Source: Acidobacteriota bacterium (GTDB lineage: Bacteria > Acidobacteriota > Vicinamibacteria > Vicinamibacterales > 2-12-FULL-66-21). Taken from it: a stretch of 8,176 bases of DNA. Below are positions 1-5,875 of this stretch, piece after piece. Made by a program: the position numbers and the translations under genes. The stretch spans positions 1 through 8,176 of the forward strand of contig JACDBQ010000036.1 in assembly GCA_013694845.1 (NCBI GenBank), in the 5' to 3' direction. Every line of letters begins with the position of its first letter. The first letter of the stretch is position 1. A model generated the notes under the pieces. The model was not told the origin of the DNA. It ran no database searches and worked only from the letters and a program-made list of their open reading frames with translations.

Positions 1-256
1 GGTCTCCACCTGTCAGATGAAACAGGCTGACGACAAGCTATCAGTCCAATGCAGCGGGGGATCGGAAATGTTGGGGACGGTTAAGGACGCTAAGGTTGCT
101 TGGGGAATCCCCGCTCCGTCCGGCGAAAAGTATCCGGTCGCAACCTGGAGCGGCACCGTTACTCCTTCCCGCAGCGCTATCGAAGGAACGTGGCACCTGT
201 CTATCATCGCCGGCGATCTGGACGGAAAGTTCAGCGCCACGAAGAAACCAAACTGA
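1..256 (+). CDS. C-terminal fragment of a small beta-rich hypothetical protein
   Basis: The reading frame is open from the left edge (codons from position 2) to TGA at 254-256, so the gene starts outside the window. The ATG at 17 is probably internal. About 84 residues are visible. They alternate polar and hydrophobic residues with repeated Gly turns (TCQMKQADDKLSVQCSGG, then VATWSGTVTPS, then EGTWHLS, ending GKFSATKKPN). This resembles the end of a small secreted beta-sandwich or lipocalin-like protein in which 'GTW...G.F.A.K' closes the barrel; such hypothetical proteins are common in acidobacteria. That is a pattern impression, with no catalytic motif. Base composition is less GC-rich than in the genes to the right. 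A hairpin 33 bp downstream may end its transcript. Function unknown. Confidence 0.6.
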   Translation, partial: VSTCQMKQADDKLSVQCSGGSEMLGTVKDAKVAWGIPAPSGEKYPVATWSGTVTPSRSAIEGTWHLSIIAGDLDGKFSATKKPN

Positions 257-288
257 CCCACTACCGGCGGTCGCCGCCGAGGTTGGGG

Positions 289-310
289 TTGCGGGGATGA
301 AGCCCCGCAA
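289..310 (+). terminator. Perfect 8-bp hairpin downstream of the first gene
   Basis: TTGCGGGG (289-296) and CCCCGCAA (303-310) are perfectly complementary around a six-base loop, ATGAAG. A smaller hairpin, GGCGG-TCG-CCGCC (266-278), lies just upstream. The pair sits in the 110-bp gap between the stop at 256 and the ATG at 367. The position suits a terminator for the upstream gene, but no T-tract follows (TAACCAGGG). It could instead be a processing or attenuation structure in the leader of the downstream gene. Confidence 0.4.
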
Positions 311-366
311 TAACCAGGGAAAGCGCGGGGGTAGGGCCCTGCGACCACCAAGAAAAAGAGGCGTCC

Positions 367-1320
367 ATGGCCAAGAAAAAGAGCACGTCGAGCAAGGGGC
401 GGAAGCGGACCCAGCCAAAACGGAAGACCGGCGCCGGGGCGCGAGCCACGGGACGCAGCGCGGGGGGACGCCGCAAGACGGCCGGCGCCCGAACTCCCAA
501 GGGCAAGGCCAGGCGGAAGCAGCCGATCAAACCGCCCCGCTCGGCCAAGCGAAAGACGTCGGCCGGGACCGGGTCGTCGCGAAAATCGACTCGGGGAGGG
601 TCACGAAAAACCGCGGCCTCCAGAAAACGCGCGAGCTCGCGGCCAGCGGCGCGCAAGGCGGCGTCCAAGCGACCGGCCCCGCGCCGCGCCGCGTCCCCTT
701 CGAGCCGGAGCTCCGTCCGAACCCGACCCGTCAAAACGACGCCACGAAAGACGCCAAAAACGGCCACCACGCGAGGCCGTTCCCCCAGGCTCGGCGGTTC
801 GGGGCGGGAAGAAACGCTGGCGCAGACACCAGAGGCCGGCAGATCAGTGCGGGGACGAACGAACCCGATGCCCACGCGGCGGTCGACCGGCACCCCCTCC
901 GGCGCCGGCAGTTCGCGTAATGCTCCCGGCCTGGACCGCGAACGCAAGCAGCTCCGCGAGCTCGAAGAGACCGTCCAGGGTCCACCGTCCAGCCTCGACA
1001 TGGATCGCACCGCATCGGCGGCCCGTTCCGGCCGGCGTCACATGCAGGCCGCCCTCGACGATCACAATGAAACGAGCCCGGCTTTGACCGGCGGCGACGT
1101 GGATGCCGATTGGGAAGATGCCTATGCCGTCGGCGACGAGGCCCCGGGCGGCGATAACCCCACACCGGACCAGGATCGCGTCGATGACATCGGCAAGGCG
1201 CTCGGGGTCACCTACGAGGACAACGAGGAGCTCAAGGCCTCCGAGAAGATCGCCGAGCGCGACAAGCACCGTTGGGAACTTGATCCCGCATCGTCAGACG
1301 ATTACAAAGAGCGCGAATAA
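367..1320 (+). CDS. Histone H1-like basic protein with DUF6335-like acidic C-terminus
   Basis: A 317-residue protein. The ATG at 367 is preceded by AGAGG (357-361) at a 5-base spacing, which supports this start. Residues 1 to about 145 are almost entirely Lys, Arg, Ala, Ser, Thr, Gly and Pro (start MAKKKSTSSKGRKR, many KRxAxx and PRRAAS runs), like eukaryotic histone H1 tails and bacterial Hc1/AlgP-type DNA-binding tails. Residues 146-225 are a low-complexity linker. Residues about 228-317 are acidic and ordered, with TGGDVDADWEDAY, GDEAPGGDNPTPDQD, DDIGKALGV and KHRWELDPASSDDY. I recognise these as the signature of the uncharacterised DUF6335 family, from memory. The basic half probably binds nucleic acid non-specifically; the job of the acidic domain is unknown. 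No signal peptide or membrane segment is visible. The gene stands alone between a hairpin and the convergent cmk gene. Overlapping long frames in this segment are composition shadows. Confidence 0.85.
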   Translation: MAKKKSTSSKGRKRTQPKRKTGAGARATGRSAGGRRKTAGARTPKGKARRKQPIKPPRSAKRKTSAGTGSSRKSTRGGSRKTAASRKRASSRPAARKAASKRPAPRRAASPSSRSSVRTRPVKTTPRKTPKTATTRGRSPRLGGSGREETLAQTPEAGRSVRGRTNPMPTRRSTGTPSGAGSSRNAPGLDRERKQLRELEETVQGPPSSLDMDRTASAARSGRRHMQAALDDHNETSPALTGGDVDADWEDAYAVGDEAPGGDNPTPDQDRVDDIGKALGVTYEDNEELKASEKIAERDKHRWELDPASSDDYKERE

Positions 1321-1323
1321 TCC

Positions 1324-1396
1324 ATTGCGGACTGCGGACTGCTATTGCAATCCGCAATCCGTCAATCTCGCTCCCCAATCCGCCTCCGCAATCTCG
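1324..1396. repeat. Short repeats and inverted repeat in a convergent intergenic gap
   Basis: The gap between the DUF6335-like gene and cmk holds a tandem GCGGACT pair (1327-1333, 1334-1340). It also has an 8-bp inverted repeat, ATTGCGGA (1324-1331) with TCCGCAAT (1351-1358), the palindrome ATTGCAAT (1344-1351), and about five degenerate xCAATCyxCG units up to 1396. Both flanking genes end here, so the inverted repeat could act as a bidirectional terminator, although no T-run is present. It may equally be decayed intergenic repeat DNA. Confidence 0.4.
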
Positions 1397-1416
1397 ACTG
1401 CGCGGTCCTGCCCGTG

Positions 1417-2103
1417 TCATCCGCGGTAATCGTTCACCAACGTCAAGAGGCGGTCGATGACTTCGTCGACGGGCATGCCGGTGGTGTCGATCCGAACGGC
1501 ATCGACGGCGAGAGCAAGCGGCGATGCCGTTCGGGTCGAGTCGCTCCGGTCGCGCTCAGCCAGCGCGGAGGCCACGTCATTCACGACCGAAGCCCCCTGG
1601 CCCGCGGCATGCGCGGGATCCGTCGCCCGGCGTCTCGCGCGTTCCTCCGGGGACGCGTCGAGGTAGATCTTGATCTCCGCCTGGGGGAAGACCACCGTGC
1701 CGATATCCCGCCCTTCCATCACGATTCCGCCCTGCGCGCCCATCGCACGCTGCTGCGCGATCAGGACCTGCCGCACCCGCGGCTGGCGGGCAACCGCGGC
1801 GGCAGCCGCGTCGATCTCCGATGTACGGATGGCCTGCTTCACGTTGTGGCCGTCCACGACCACGGCACCGTCGCTGACGTCGATCACCGCTCTCGATGCG
1901 AGGGTCGCGAGCGCCTGTTCGTCCTGCAGGTCCAGCCTCTCGTGGATGGCTTTCCACGCGATCGCGCGATACATGGCACCCGTGTCCACGTGCCGGTAGT
2001 TCAAGCGGTCCGCCAGGGCGCGCGCAACGGTCCCTTTCCCGGCGCCGGAGGGTCCGTCGATGGCGATGATGAGACGGCGGTCAGATGAAACGTTCGAGGT
2101 CAT
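1417..2103 (-). CDS. cmk: Cytidylate kinase (CMP/dCMP kinase)
   Basis: The product transfers phosphate from ATP to CMP or dCMP in cytosolic pyrimidine nucleotide recycling. It has 228 residues from the ATG at 2103, a normal length for bacterial Cmk. Family motifs are the P-loop GPSGAGKG (17-24), the CMP-site segment VDTGAMYR (39-46), EGRDIGTVVFP (130-140), the Arg-rich lid YLDASPEERARRR (147-159) and the late RDRSDSTRTASPL (184-196). A GTG at 2136 would add 11 residues (MAWAEIIPVDA) and overlap the divergent hydrolase start. I prefer 2103 because the conserved beta strand LIIAIDGPSG then lies near the N-terminus. The gene is colinear with the M50-trpS-scpA-scpB-rluB operon but cut off from it by the opposite-strand hydrolase, so it needs its own promoter. 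The rpsA gene that often follows cmk is absent: the next gene is convergent. Confidence 0.95.
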   Translation of the reverse strand: MTSNVSSDRRLIIAIDGPSGAGKGTVARALADRLNYRHVDTGAMYRAIAWKAIHERLDLQDEQALATLASRAVIDVSDGAVVVDGHNVKQAIRTSEIDAAAAAVARQPRVRQVLIAQQRAMGAQGGIVMEGRDIGTVVFPQAEIKIYLDASPEERARRRATDPAHAAGQGASVVNDVASALAERDRSDSTRTASPLALAVDAVRIDTTGMPVDEVIDRLLTLVNDYRG

Positions 2104-2129
2104 GGCGTCAACAGGTATTATCTCCGCCC
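2093..2129 (+). promoter_or_regulatory. Divergent promoter region between cmk and the hydrolase; possibly leaderless
   Basis: Only 26 bp (2104-2129) separate the ATG codons of cmk (2103, minus) and the hydrolase (2130, plus). On the plus strand, TATTAT (2116-2121) is a good -10 hexamer and ends 8 bases before the ATG, so a start point around 2128 would give an almost leaderless message. The -35 position (2093-2098, TTCGAG) matches the consensus poorly. On the minus strand the same AT-rich core reads GATAAT (2122-2117), 13 bases before the cmk ATG. No Shine-Dalgarno sequence is evident for either gene. The shared core suggests mutually exclusive polymerase binding; this is inference. Confidence 0.45.
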
Positions 2130-3311
2130 ATGCCACGCCGCCGGAAGGTCCTTGCGATCGCGGTTCCGTTTGCCGCCTGCCTGCTCGCGCTTCCCACCGG
2201 CCTGGATTATGCGCGTGGCGCGACCTTCGTCATCCAGGCGGCGGGTCTTGACGGCGCACCGCGAACGATCGCCGAGTGGAACACGGAGGACCTGGTCGAG
2301 TCCGAGACGACGATTCCGTGGCGCGGCGGGATCCTGCGCGGCCGCGTCTACCGCCCGTCATCGGCCGGCCGCGCCGCCGAACCGTCGTCCCTGACCGCCC
2401 CGGCCACACTGCTGGTCCCCGGCATTCACGCCTCCGGCCTTGACGAACCTCGGCTCGTGCAGTTTGCCCGGGATATTGCCTCGACGGGTCGCATTGTCGT
2501 CACCACCGAACTGACGGACCTCAAGCGCTACAGCATCAGCACGAGGACCACCGACATGATCGAGGACGCCGCGTCATGGCTCTCGTCGCGCAGCGGCTTC
2601 GCCCCTGAAGGTCGCGTCGGCATGATGGGCATCAGTTTCGCGGGTGGACTATCGATCGTGGCCGCGTCGCGGCCGTCGATTCGCGATCGTGTCGCGTTCG
2701 TGATGTCGTTTGGGGGACACGGCGACCTGCCGCGGACCCTCCAATATCTCTGCACCGGCAAGTCGCCGGACGGCAGCAGCCGTCCCCCGCACGACTACGG
2801 CATCGCGATCATCCTGCTCGGCGTCGCCGATCGCGTCGTGCCACGTGAGCAGGTCCAGCCGCTACGCGACGCAATTTTCAGATTCCTCCAGGCATCGCAC
2901 GTCGACATGGTGGACAAGGCGCAGGCGCAGATCGAATTCGCGGCTGCCACAGCTCTGGGAGACGCCCTGCCGGAGCCCGCTCGGACGCTGATGAAATATG
3001 TGAACGCACGGGATGTTGCGCAGATCGGGCCCATCCTGCTGCCGCACGTGGTCGCATTGGGCGGCGACGCGGCGCTCTCGCCGGCGTCGTCGCGGCCCGG
3101 AGCCCCGGTGTATCTTCTGCACGGGACTGACGACAACGTGATCCCCGCCGTGGAATCTGCCCTGCTGGCCGACACGCTCCGTGCGCGCGGCGTGGAGGTA
3201 ATCCAGCTGGCGACGCCGTTGATCACCCACGCCGAGGTCGACCGGTCGGCCGCCCTGCACGCGGTCTGGGAGCTCGTTCGGTTCTGGGCGAATCTGCTGG
3301 ACGAGGAGTAG
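2130..3311 (+). CDS. Exported alpha/beta hydrolase
   Basis: A 393-residue serine hydrolase of the alpha/beta-hydrolase fold; its substrate cannot be told from sequence. The ATG at 2130 is chosen because it places a signal-like segment at the very N-terminus: MPRRRK followed by a hydrophobic stretch (residues 7-22) and YARGA. An upstream ATG at 2085 would bury this segment and run into cmk. Cys17 (FAAC) could be a weak lipobox, but hydrophobic residues continue after it. Triad candidates are Ser169 in the nucleophile elbow GISFAG (167-172), Asp335 in HGTDDNVIP (331-339) and His367 in PLITHAEVD (363-371). PGIH (97-100) fits the oxyanion-hole strand. The order and spacing suit an esterase or dienelactone-hydrolase-like enzyme with a large insertion (about 200-320) between Ser and Asp as a cap. 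The gene sits opposite to the housekeeping cluster. Its last 89 bases overlap the end of rluB antisense. Confidence 0.85.
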   Translation: MPRRRKVLAIAVPFAACLLALPTGLDYARGATFVIQAAGLDGAPRTIAEWNTEDLVESETTIPWRGGILRGRVYRPSSAGRAAEPSSLTAPATLLVPGIHASGLDEPRLVQFARDIASTGRIVVTTELTDLKRYSISTRTTDMIEDAASWLSSRSGFAPEGRVGMMGISFAGGLSIVAASRPSIRDRVAFVMSFGGHGDLPRTLQYLCTGKSPDGSSRPPHDYGIAIILLGVADRVVPREQVQPLRDAIFRFLQASHVDMVDKAQAQIEFAAATALGDALPEPARTLMKYVNARDVAQIGPILLPHVVALGGDAALSPASSRPGAPVYLLHGTDDNVIPAVESALLADTLRARGVEVIQLATPLITHAEVDRSAALHAVWELVRFWANLLDEE

Positions 3312-4212
3312 CCGGGTTGGACGTGCGGCGTGGGACGTTCGACGTGCCACGTCCGACGTTCGACGTGCGATGTGGTATGTGCGACGTGCCACGGGTGACA
3401 TCCGACGTGCCTCGGGCGTCGTCGGGCGTGCCACGGGCGACGTCCGACGTGCTGCGTCGGACCTTGGGAGTGGTTCGTGATGCGGCGCGCTTCAGCGCGG
3501 TGATCTCTCTCTCGCTCAGGTCGCGGAATTCGCCCGGACGGATGTGTTCGTCGTGGATCGGGCCGATCCGGACGCGCTTCAGTTTCACCACGGGGTGGCC
3601 GACGGCGTCGCACATTCGACGCACCTGGCGATTTCGTCCCTCGTAAATCACCAGCGCGAGGATCGCGTCACCGCCGGCTGACGTTTCGATCAGCTTCTCG
3701 ATCCTGACTTCCGCCGGACCGGTTTTTCGACCGTCGAGTGCGACGCCCCGTGCCAGGCGCTCCAGCGTCTCACGAGCAGGCACGCCGCGAACGCGGACGT
3801 GGTATTCCCGTGCGACGCCGTGACTCGGATGCATGAGTCGCTCGGCGAGCTCGCCGTCGCTGGTGAGCAGCAGGAGCCCTTCGGACTCGTAGTCGAGCCG
3901 TCCAACCGGGTACACGTAATCGCGCACCCCACCGGTGGTGAGAAGGTCGATCACCGTCGGGCGCTGCTCGGGATCGGAACGGCTCGTGATGTAGCCCCGC
4001 GGCTTGTACATCAGGATGTAGCGGCGCGCGGTCGCGGTCTTGACTCGGCGGCCGTCGACGCGGATGTCGTCCACGTCTGGATCGGCCTTTGAGCCGAGCT
4101 CGGTCACGGTCTGCCCGTTCACCGTGACCCGGCCTTCCACGATGATGGCCTCGGACGCGCGCCGGGACGAGATACCTGCGGTAGAGAGAATCTTCTGTAG
4201 TCGAACCTGCAC
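3223..4212 (-). CDS. rluB: S4-domain 23S rRNA pseudouridine synthase (RluB/RsuA family) with repeat tail
   Basis: The product converts a specific uridine of rRNA to pseudouridine. From the GTG at 4212 it has 329 residues. An S4 RNA-binding domain (about 3-50; LQKILSTAGISSRRASE) precedes the RsuA/RluB catalytic domain. YKPRGYITS (69-77) and GRLDYESEGLLLLT (104-117) are visible, with catalytic Asp107, followed by YEGRNRQVRRM (190-200). Known family members end soon after KLKRVRIGP and the EITALKR helix (about 243). Here about 85 more residues follow. Residues 253-301 are seven heptapeptides of the type R-G-T-S-D/N-V-x, encoded by the 21-bp repeats, and then comes a Pro/Arg-rich end. The stop at 3223 lies inside the hydrolase gene. 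A GTG at 4245 would add 11 residues; I prefer 4212 because the S4 domain normally starts the protein. Specificity (RluB versus RsuA) is inferred from the cluster. Confidence 0.9.
   Translation of the reverse strand: MQVRLQKILSTAGISSRRASEAIIVEGRVTVNGQTVTELGSKADPDVDDIRVDGRRVKTATARRYILMYKPRGYITSRSDPEQRPTVIDLLTTGGVRDYVYPVGRLDYESEGLLLLTSDGELAERLMHPSHGVAREYHVRVRGVPARETLERLARGVALDGRKTGPAEVRIEKLIETSAGGDAILALVIYEGRNRQVRRMCDAVGHPVVKLKRVRIGPIHDEHIRPGEFRDLSEREITALKRAASRTTPKVRRSTSDVARGTPDDARGTSDVTRGTSHIPHRTSNVGRGTSNVPRRTSNPATPRPADSPRTERAPRPRAGRPTGRPRRG
3321..3467. repeat. Seven tandem 21-bp repeats (minisatellite), coding on the minus strand
   Basis: Seven contiguous 21-bp units start at 3321, 3342, 3363, 3384, 3405, 3426 and 3447. 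Most begin ACGTGC, and CGACGT recurs about every 10-11 bp, so each unit looks like two degenerate half-units near one helical turn each. The best pair is units 2 and 6 (both contain GTGCCACG and ACGT.CG). Because 21 is a multiple of three, copy-number change keeps the rluB frame open; each unit encodes seven residues. The units are diverged, so this is not a recent perfect expansion. They begin 9 bp after the hydrolase stop codon. Confidence 0.85.
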
Positions 4213-4268
4213 GGGCAACCTACGATCGGGTCCACGGTGATACACGGGGTGCGAAGCGCATGGGTCGA

Positions 4269-4940
4269 TCAGTGTACCTGCTCGTCCGCCGGCATGTTCG
4301 CGATGAGTTCAGGCAACTGCGTTTCGTCGGCCGTTCTCGCGGCTGGCTCGGATTCGTCGAACGGAAGTGGCGAGGTCACGGGGGCCGGTTCGGCGAGCCC
4401 GAGCGGCAGCTCGAATCCGAGCGCGTCCGACATCTCTTCCACCTTCGGCAGGTCGGTCAGATCGTTGAGGCCAAATCGGTCGAGGAACTCGCGACTGGTG
4501 GCGTACATGAAGGGGCGTCCCACGACCTGCTTGCGCCCGACCGTTTTGATCAGTCGACGGTCCACCAGGGTTGACAGCACGCCGCCGCTGCTGCTGACGC
4601 CTCGGATTTCGGCGATCTCGACGGAAGTGACCGGCTGCTTGTAGGCGATGACCGCGAGTGTCTCGAGCGCCTGCACCGACAGTTTGCTGGTGGTGCGCTC
4701 GTGAAAGAGCTTCCGCACCCATTCGTGCAGCTCGGGCCGGGTGACGATCTGGTAACCACCGGCAACCTCGACGAGCTGGAGCCCGCCCGGACGCTCGTAG
4801 TCCGCTTTTACCGCCTGGAGCGCGGCGTCGACATCTTCTTTCGGCTCACCGTCCAGCAGCTTGTGCAGGGTCTTCCGGGTCACCGGTTCGGGGGATGCGA
4901 AGATCAAGGCTTCGACGATGGGTTTGAGATGATCAGACAC
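4269..4940 (-). CDS. scpB: Segregation and condensation protein B
   Basis: ScpB is a winged-helix protein that dimerises and binds the kleisin ScpA in the SMC complex, which compacts and segregates the chromosome. It has 223 residues from a GTG start at 4940, preceded by GAGG at a 10-base spacing. Family features in order are the first winged helix (LKPIVEALIFASPEPVTRK, 5-23), the wing strand GGYQIVTRPEL (61-71), the highly conserved LSVQALETLAVIAYKQPVT (87-105) with the IRGVSSSGGVLSTLVDR helix-turn-helix (112-128), and GRPFMYATSREFLDRFGL (141-158). Residues 182-223 form a non-conserved acidic and Pro-rich tail, which is usual for the family. It follows scpA after 56 bp and precedes rluB by 56 bp, the common order in bacteria. 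Confidence 0.95.
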   Translation of the reverse strand: MSDHLKPIVEALIFASPEPVTRKTLHKLLDGEPKEDVDAALQAVKADYERPGGLQLVEVAGGYQIVTRPELHEWVRKLFHERTTSKLSVQALETLAVIAYKQPVTSVEIAEIRGVSSSGGVLSTLVDRRLIKTVGRKQVVGRPFMYATSREFLDRFGLNDLTDLPKVEEMSDALGFELPLGLAEPAPVTSPLPFDESEPAARTADETQLPELIANMPADEQVH

Positions 4941-4961
4941 CGGCGTTCAACCTCGTACCTT

Positions 4962-4971
4962 TCACGCGTGA
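4962..4971. other. 10-bp palindrome in the scpA-scpB gap
   Basis: TCACGCGTGA is a perfect palindrome in the 56-bp untranslated gap between the scpA stop (4997) and the scpB GTG (4940). It is the only perfect one noticed in that gap. It could be a protein-binding site or chance in GC-rich DNA. Confidence 0.2.
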
Positions 4972-4996
4972 CGCCAGACGGCTCGGCAGATCACGA

Positions 4997-5875
4997 TCAT
5001 TCGGACGGTTCGTCATTAGCGGCGGCGGGCGTCGAGGCCACCCCACCGTCCTCGACGAGCTGAGCCGCGCGCCTCACGGCGTCGTTATGTCTCTGCTCCG
5101 GATCCCCGAGAGGCTTCGGAGCATCAGCCGGTCGTGCCCGCTTGTAGATGCGGATCGGTCCCACGACGCCCGCCTGGAAGACCCGAACCAGCTTCAGCCG
5201 GATCATTTCCAGCATCGCGAGGAACGTCACGATCATGCCCGCGCGCGACTCGACGTCGGCGAACAGGTCCTCGAAACCGCAGGCCTCGGTTTCCGAGAGG
5301 CGCGCCATCAGCTGCTCGATGCGATCCTCGATCGGGATCTGTTCGCTCGGCAGATAGAGCTTGGGGCGCTGCTTCGAGCGTTCCACGACCGCGCGGAACG
5401 CGCTGATCAGACTGAAGAGATCGATGTCGACCTCGGGCTCCTGGACCTCGCCCGCAATCTCCGCGATCGGCCCGTCCGGGCGGGTCCATTGCGCGCTGCG
5501 CAATGTCTCGCGCTCGTGCAGCAGCTCCGCGGCAGCCTTGAACTTCTGGTGTTCGAGCAGCCGGCGGACGAGCGCTTCGCGCGGATCCTCTTCGAGATCG
5601 TCCTGGGCCGGATCGGGACGCGGCAGCAGCATCCGGGACTTGATGTGGATGAGCGTGGCGGCCATGACCAGGAAGTCTCCCGCCACATCGAGGTTCATCT
5701 CCTCCATCAGGTCGATGTAGTCGAGATACTGCCTGGTGATCGTGTGGATCGGGATGTCGTAGATGCTCACCTCATGTCGCTTGATGAGGTGAAGCAGCAG
5801 GTCGAGAGGCCCCTCGAAGTTTGCGAGGCGCACAGGATATGCCTCGAGGATCGATTCGAACTCCTGGTGTTCCAT
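4997..5875 (-). CDS. scpA: Segregation and condensation protein A (kleisin)
   Basis: ScpA is the kleisin that bridges the SMC heads and recruits ScpB. It has 292 residues from the ATG at 5875. N-terminal family motifs are YPVRLANFEGPLDLLLHLI (13-31), the ITRQYLDYIDLMEEMNLDVAGDFLVMAATL helical region (46-75) and IHIKSRMLLP (76-85). The acidic linker DPAQDDLEEDPREALVRRLLEHQKFKAAAELL (88-119) follows. The C-terminal winged helix (about 185-245) includes FEDLF (201-205) and IVTFLAMLEMIRLKLV (215-230), which binds the SMC head. The last 45 residues are a disordered Ala/Pro/Asp-rich tail. The start ATG shares its A with the TGA stop of trpS (TGATG at 5877-5873), so translation is probably coupled to trpS. 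The upstream Shine-Dalgarno sequence is weak (GAAG), in line with coupling. Confidence 0.95.
   Translation of the reverse strand: MEHQEFESILEAYPVRLANFEGPLDLLLHLIKRHEVSIYDIPIHTITRQYLDYIDLMEEMNLDVAGDFLVMAATLIHIKSRMLLPRPDPAQDDLEEDPREALVRRLLEHQKFKAAAELLHERETLRSAQWTRPDGPIAEIAGEVQEPEVDIDLFSLISAFRAVVERSKQRPKLYLPSEQIPIEDRIEQLMARLSETEACGFEDLFADVESRAGMIVTFLAMLEMIRLKLVRVFQAGVVGPIRIYKRARPADAPKPLGDPEQRHNDAVRRAAQLVEDGGVASTPAAANDEPSE

Noticed and set aside
289..317. Promoter for the DUF6335-like gene (TTGCGG with TAACCA at 16 bp)
   Set aside because: The -10 matches only two consensus bases, and the segment is better explained by the perfect hairpin.
96..920. Long overlapping frame of 274 residues on the plus strand, and a 249-residue frame at 261-1010 on the minus strand
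   Set aside because: Both are low-complexity shadows of the GC-rich Lys/Arg/Ala-rich gene at 367-1320, which has a ribosome site and a recognisable C-terminal domain.
1345..2088. Antisense frame of 247 residues over cmk
   Set aside because: No motifs; the cmk signatures on the minus strand explain the segment.
2085..2129. Upstream ATG at 2085 for the hydrolase
   Set aside because: It would add 15 residues before the signal-like N-terminus and overlap cmk; the ATG at 2130 gives a proper export signal.
3321..3467. CRISPR-like appearance of regularly spaced repeats
   Set aside because: The units are contiguous 21-mers without unique spacers, they are diverged, and they lie in a coding frame.
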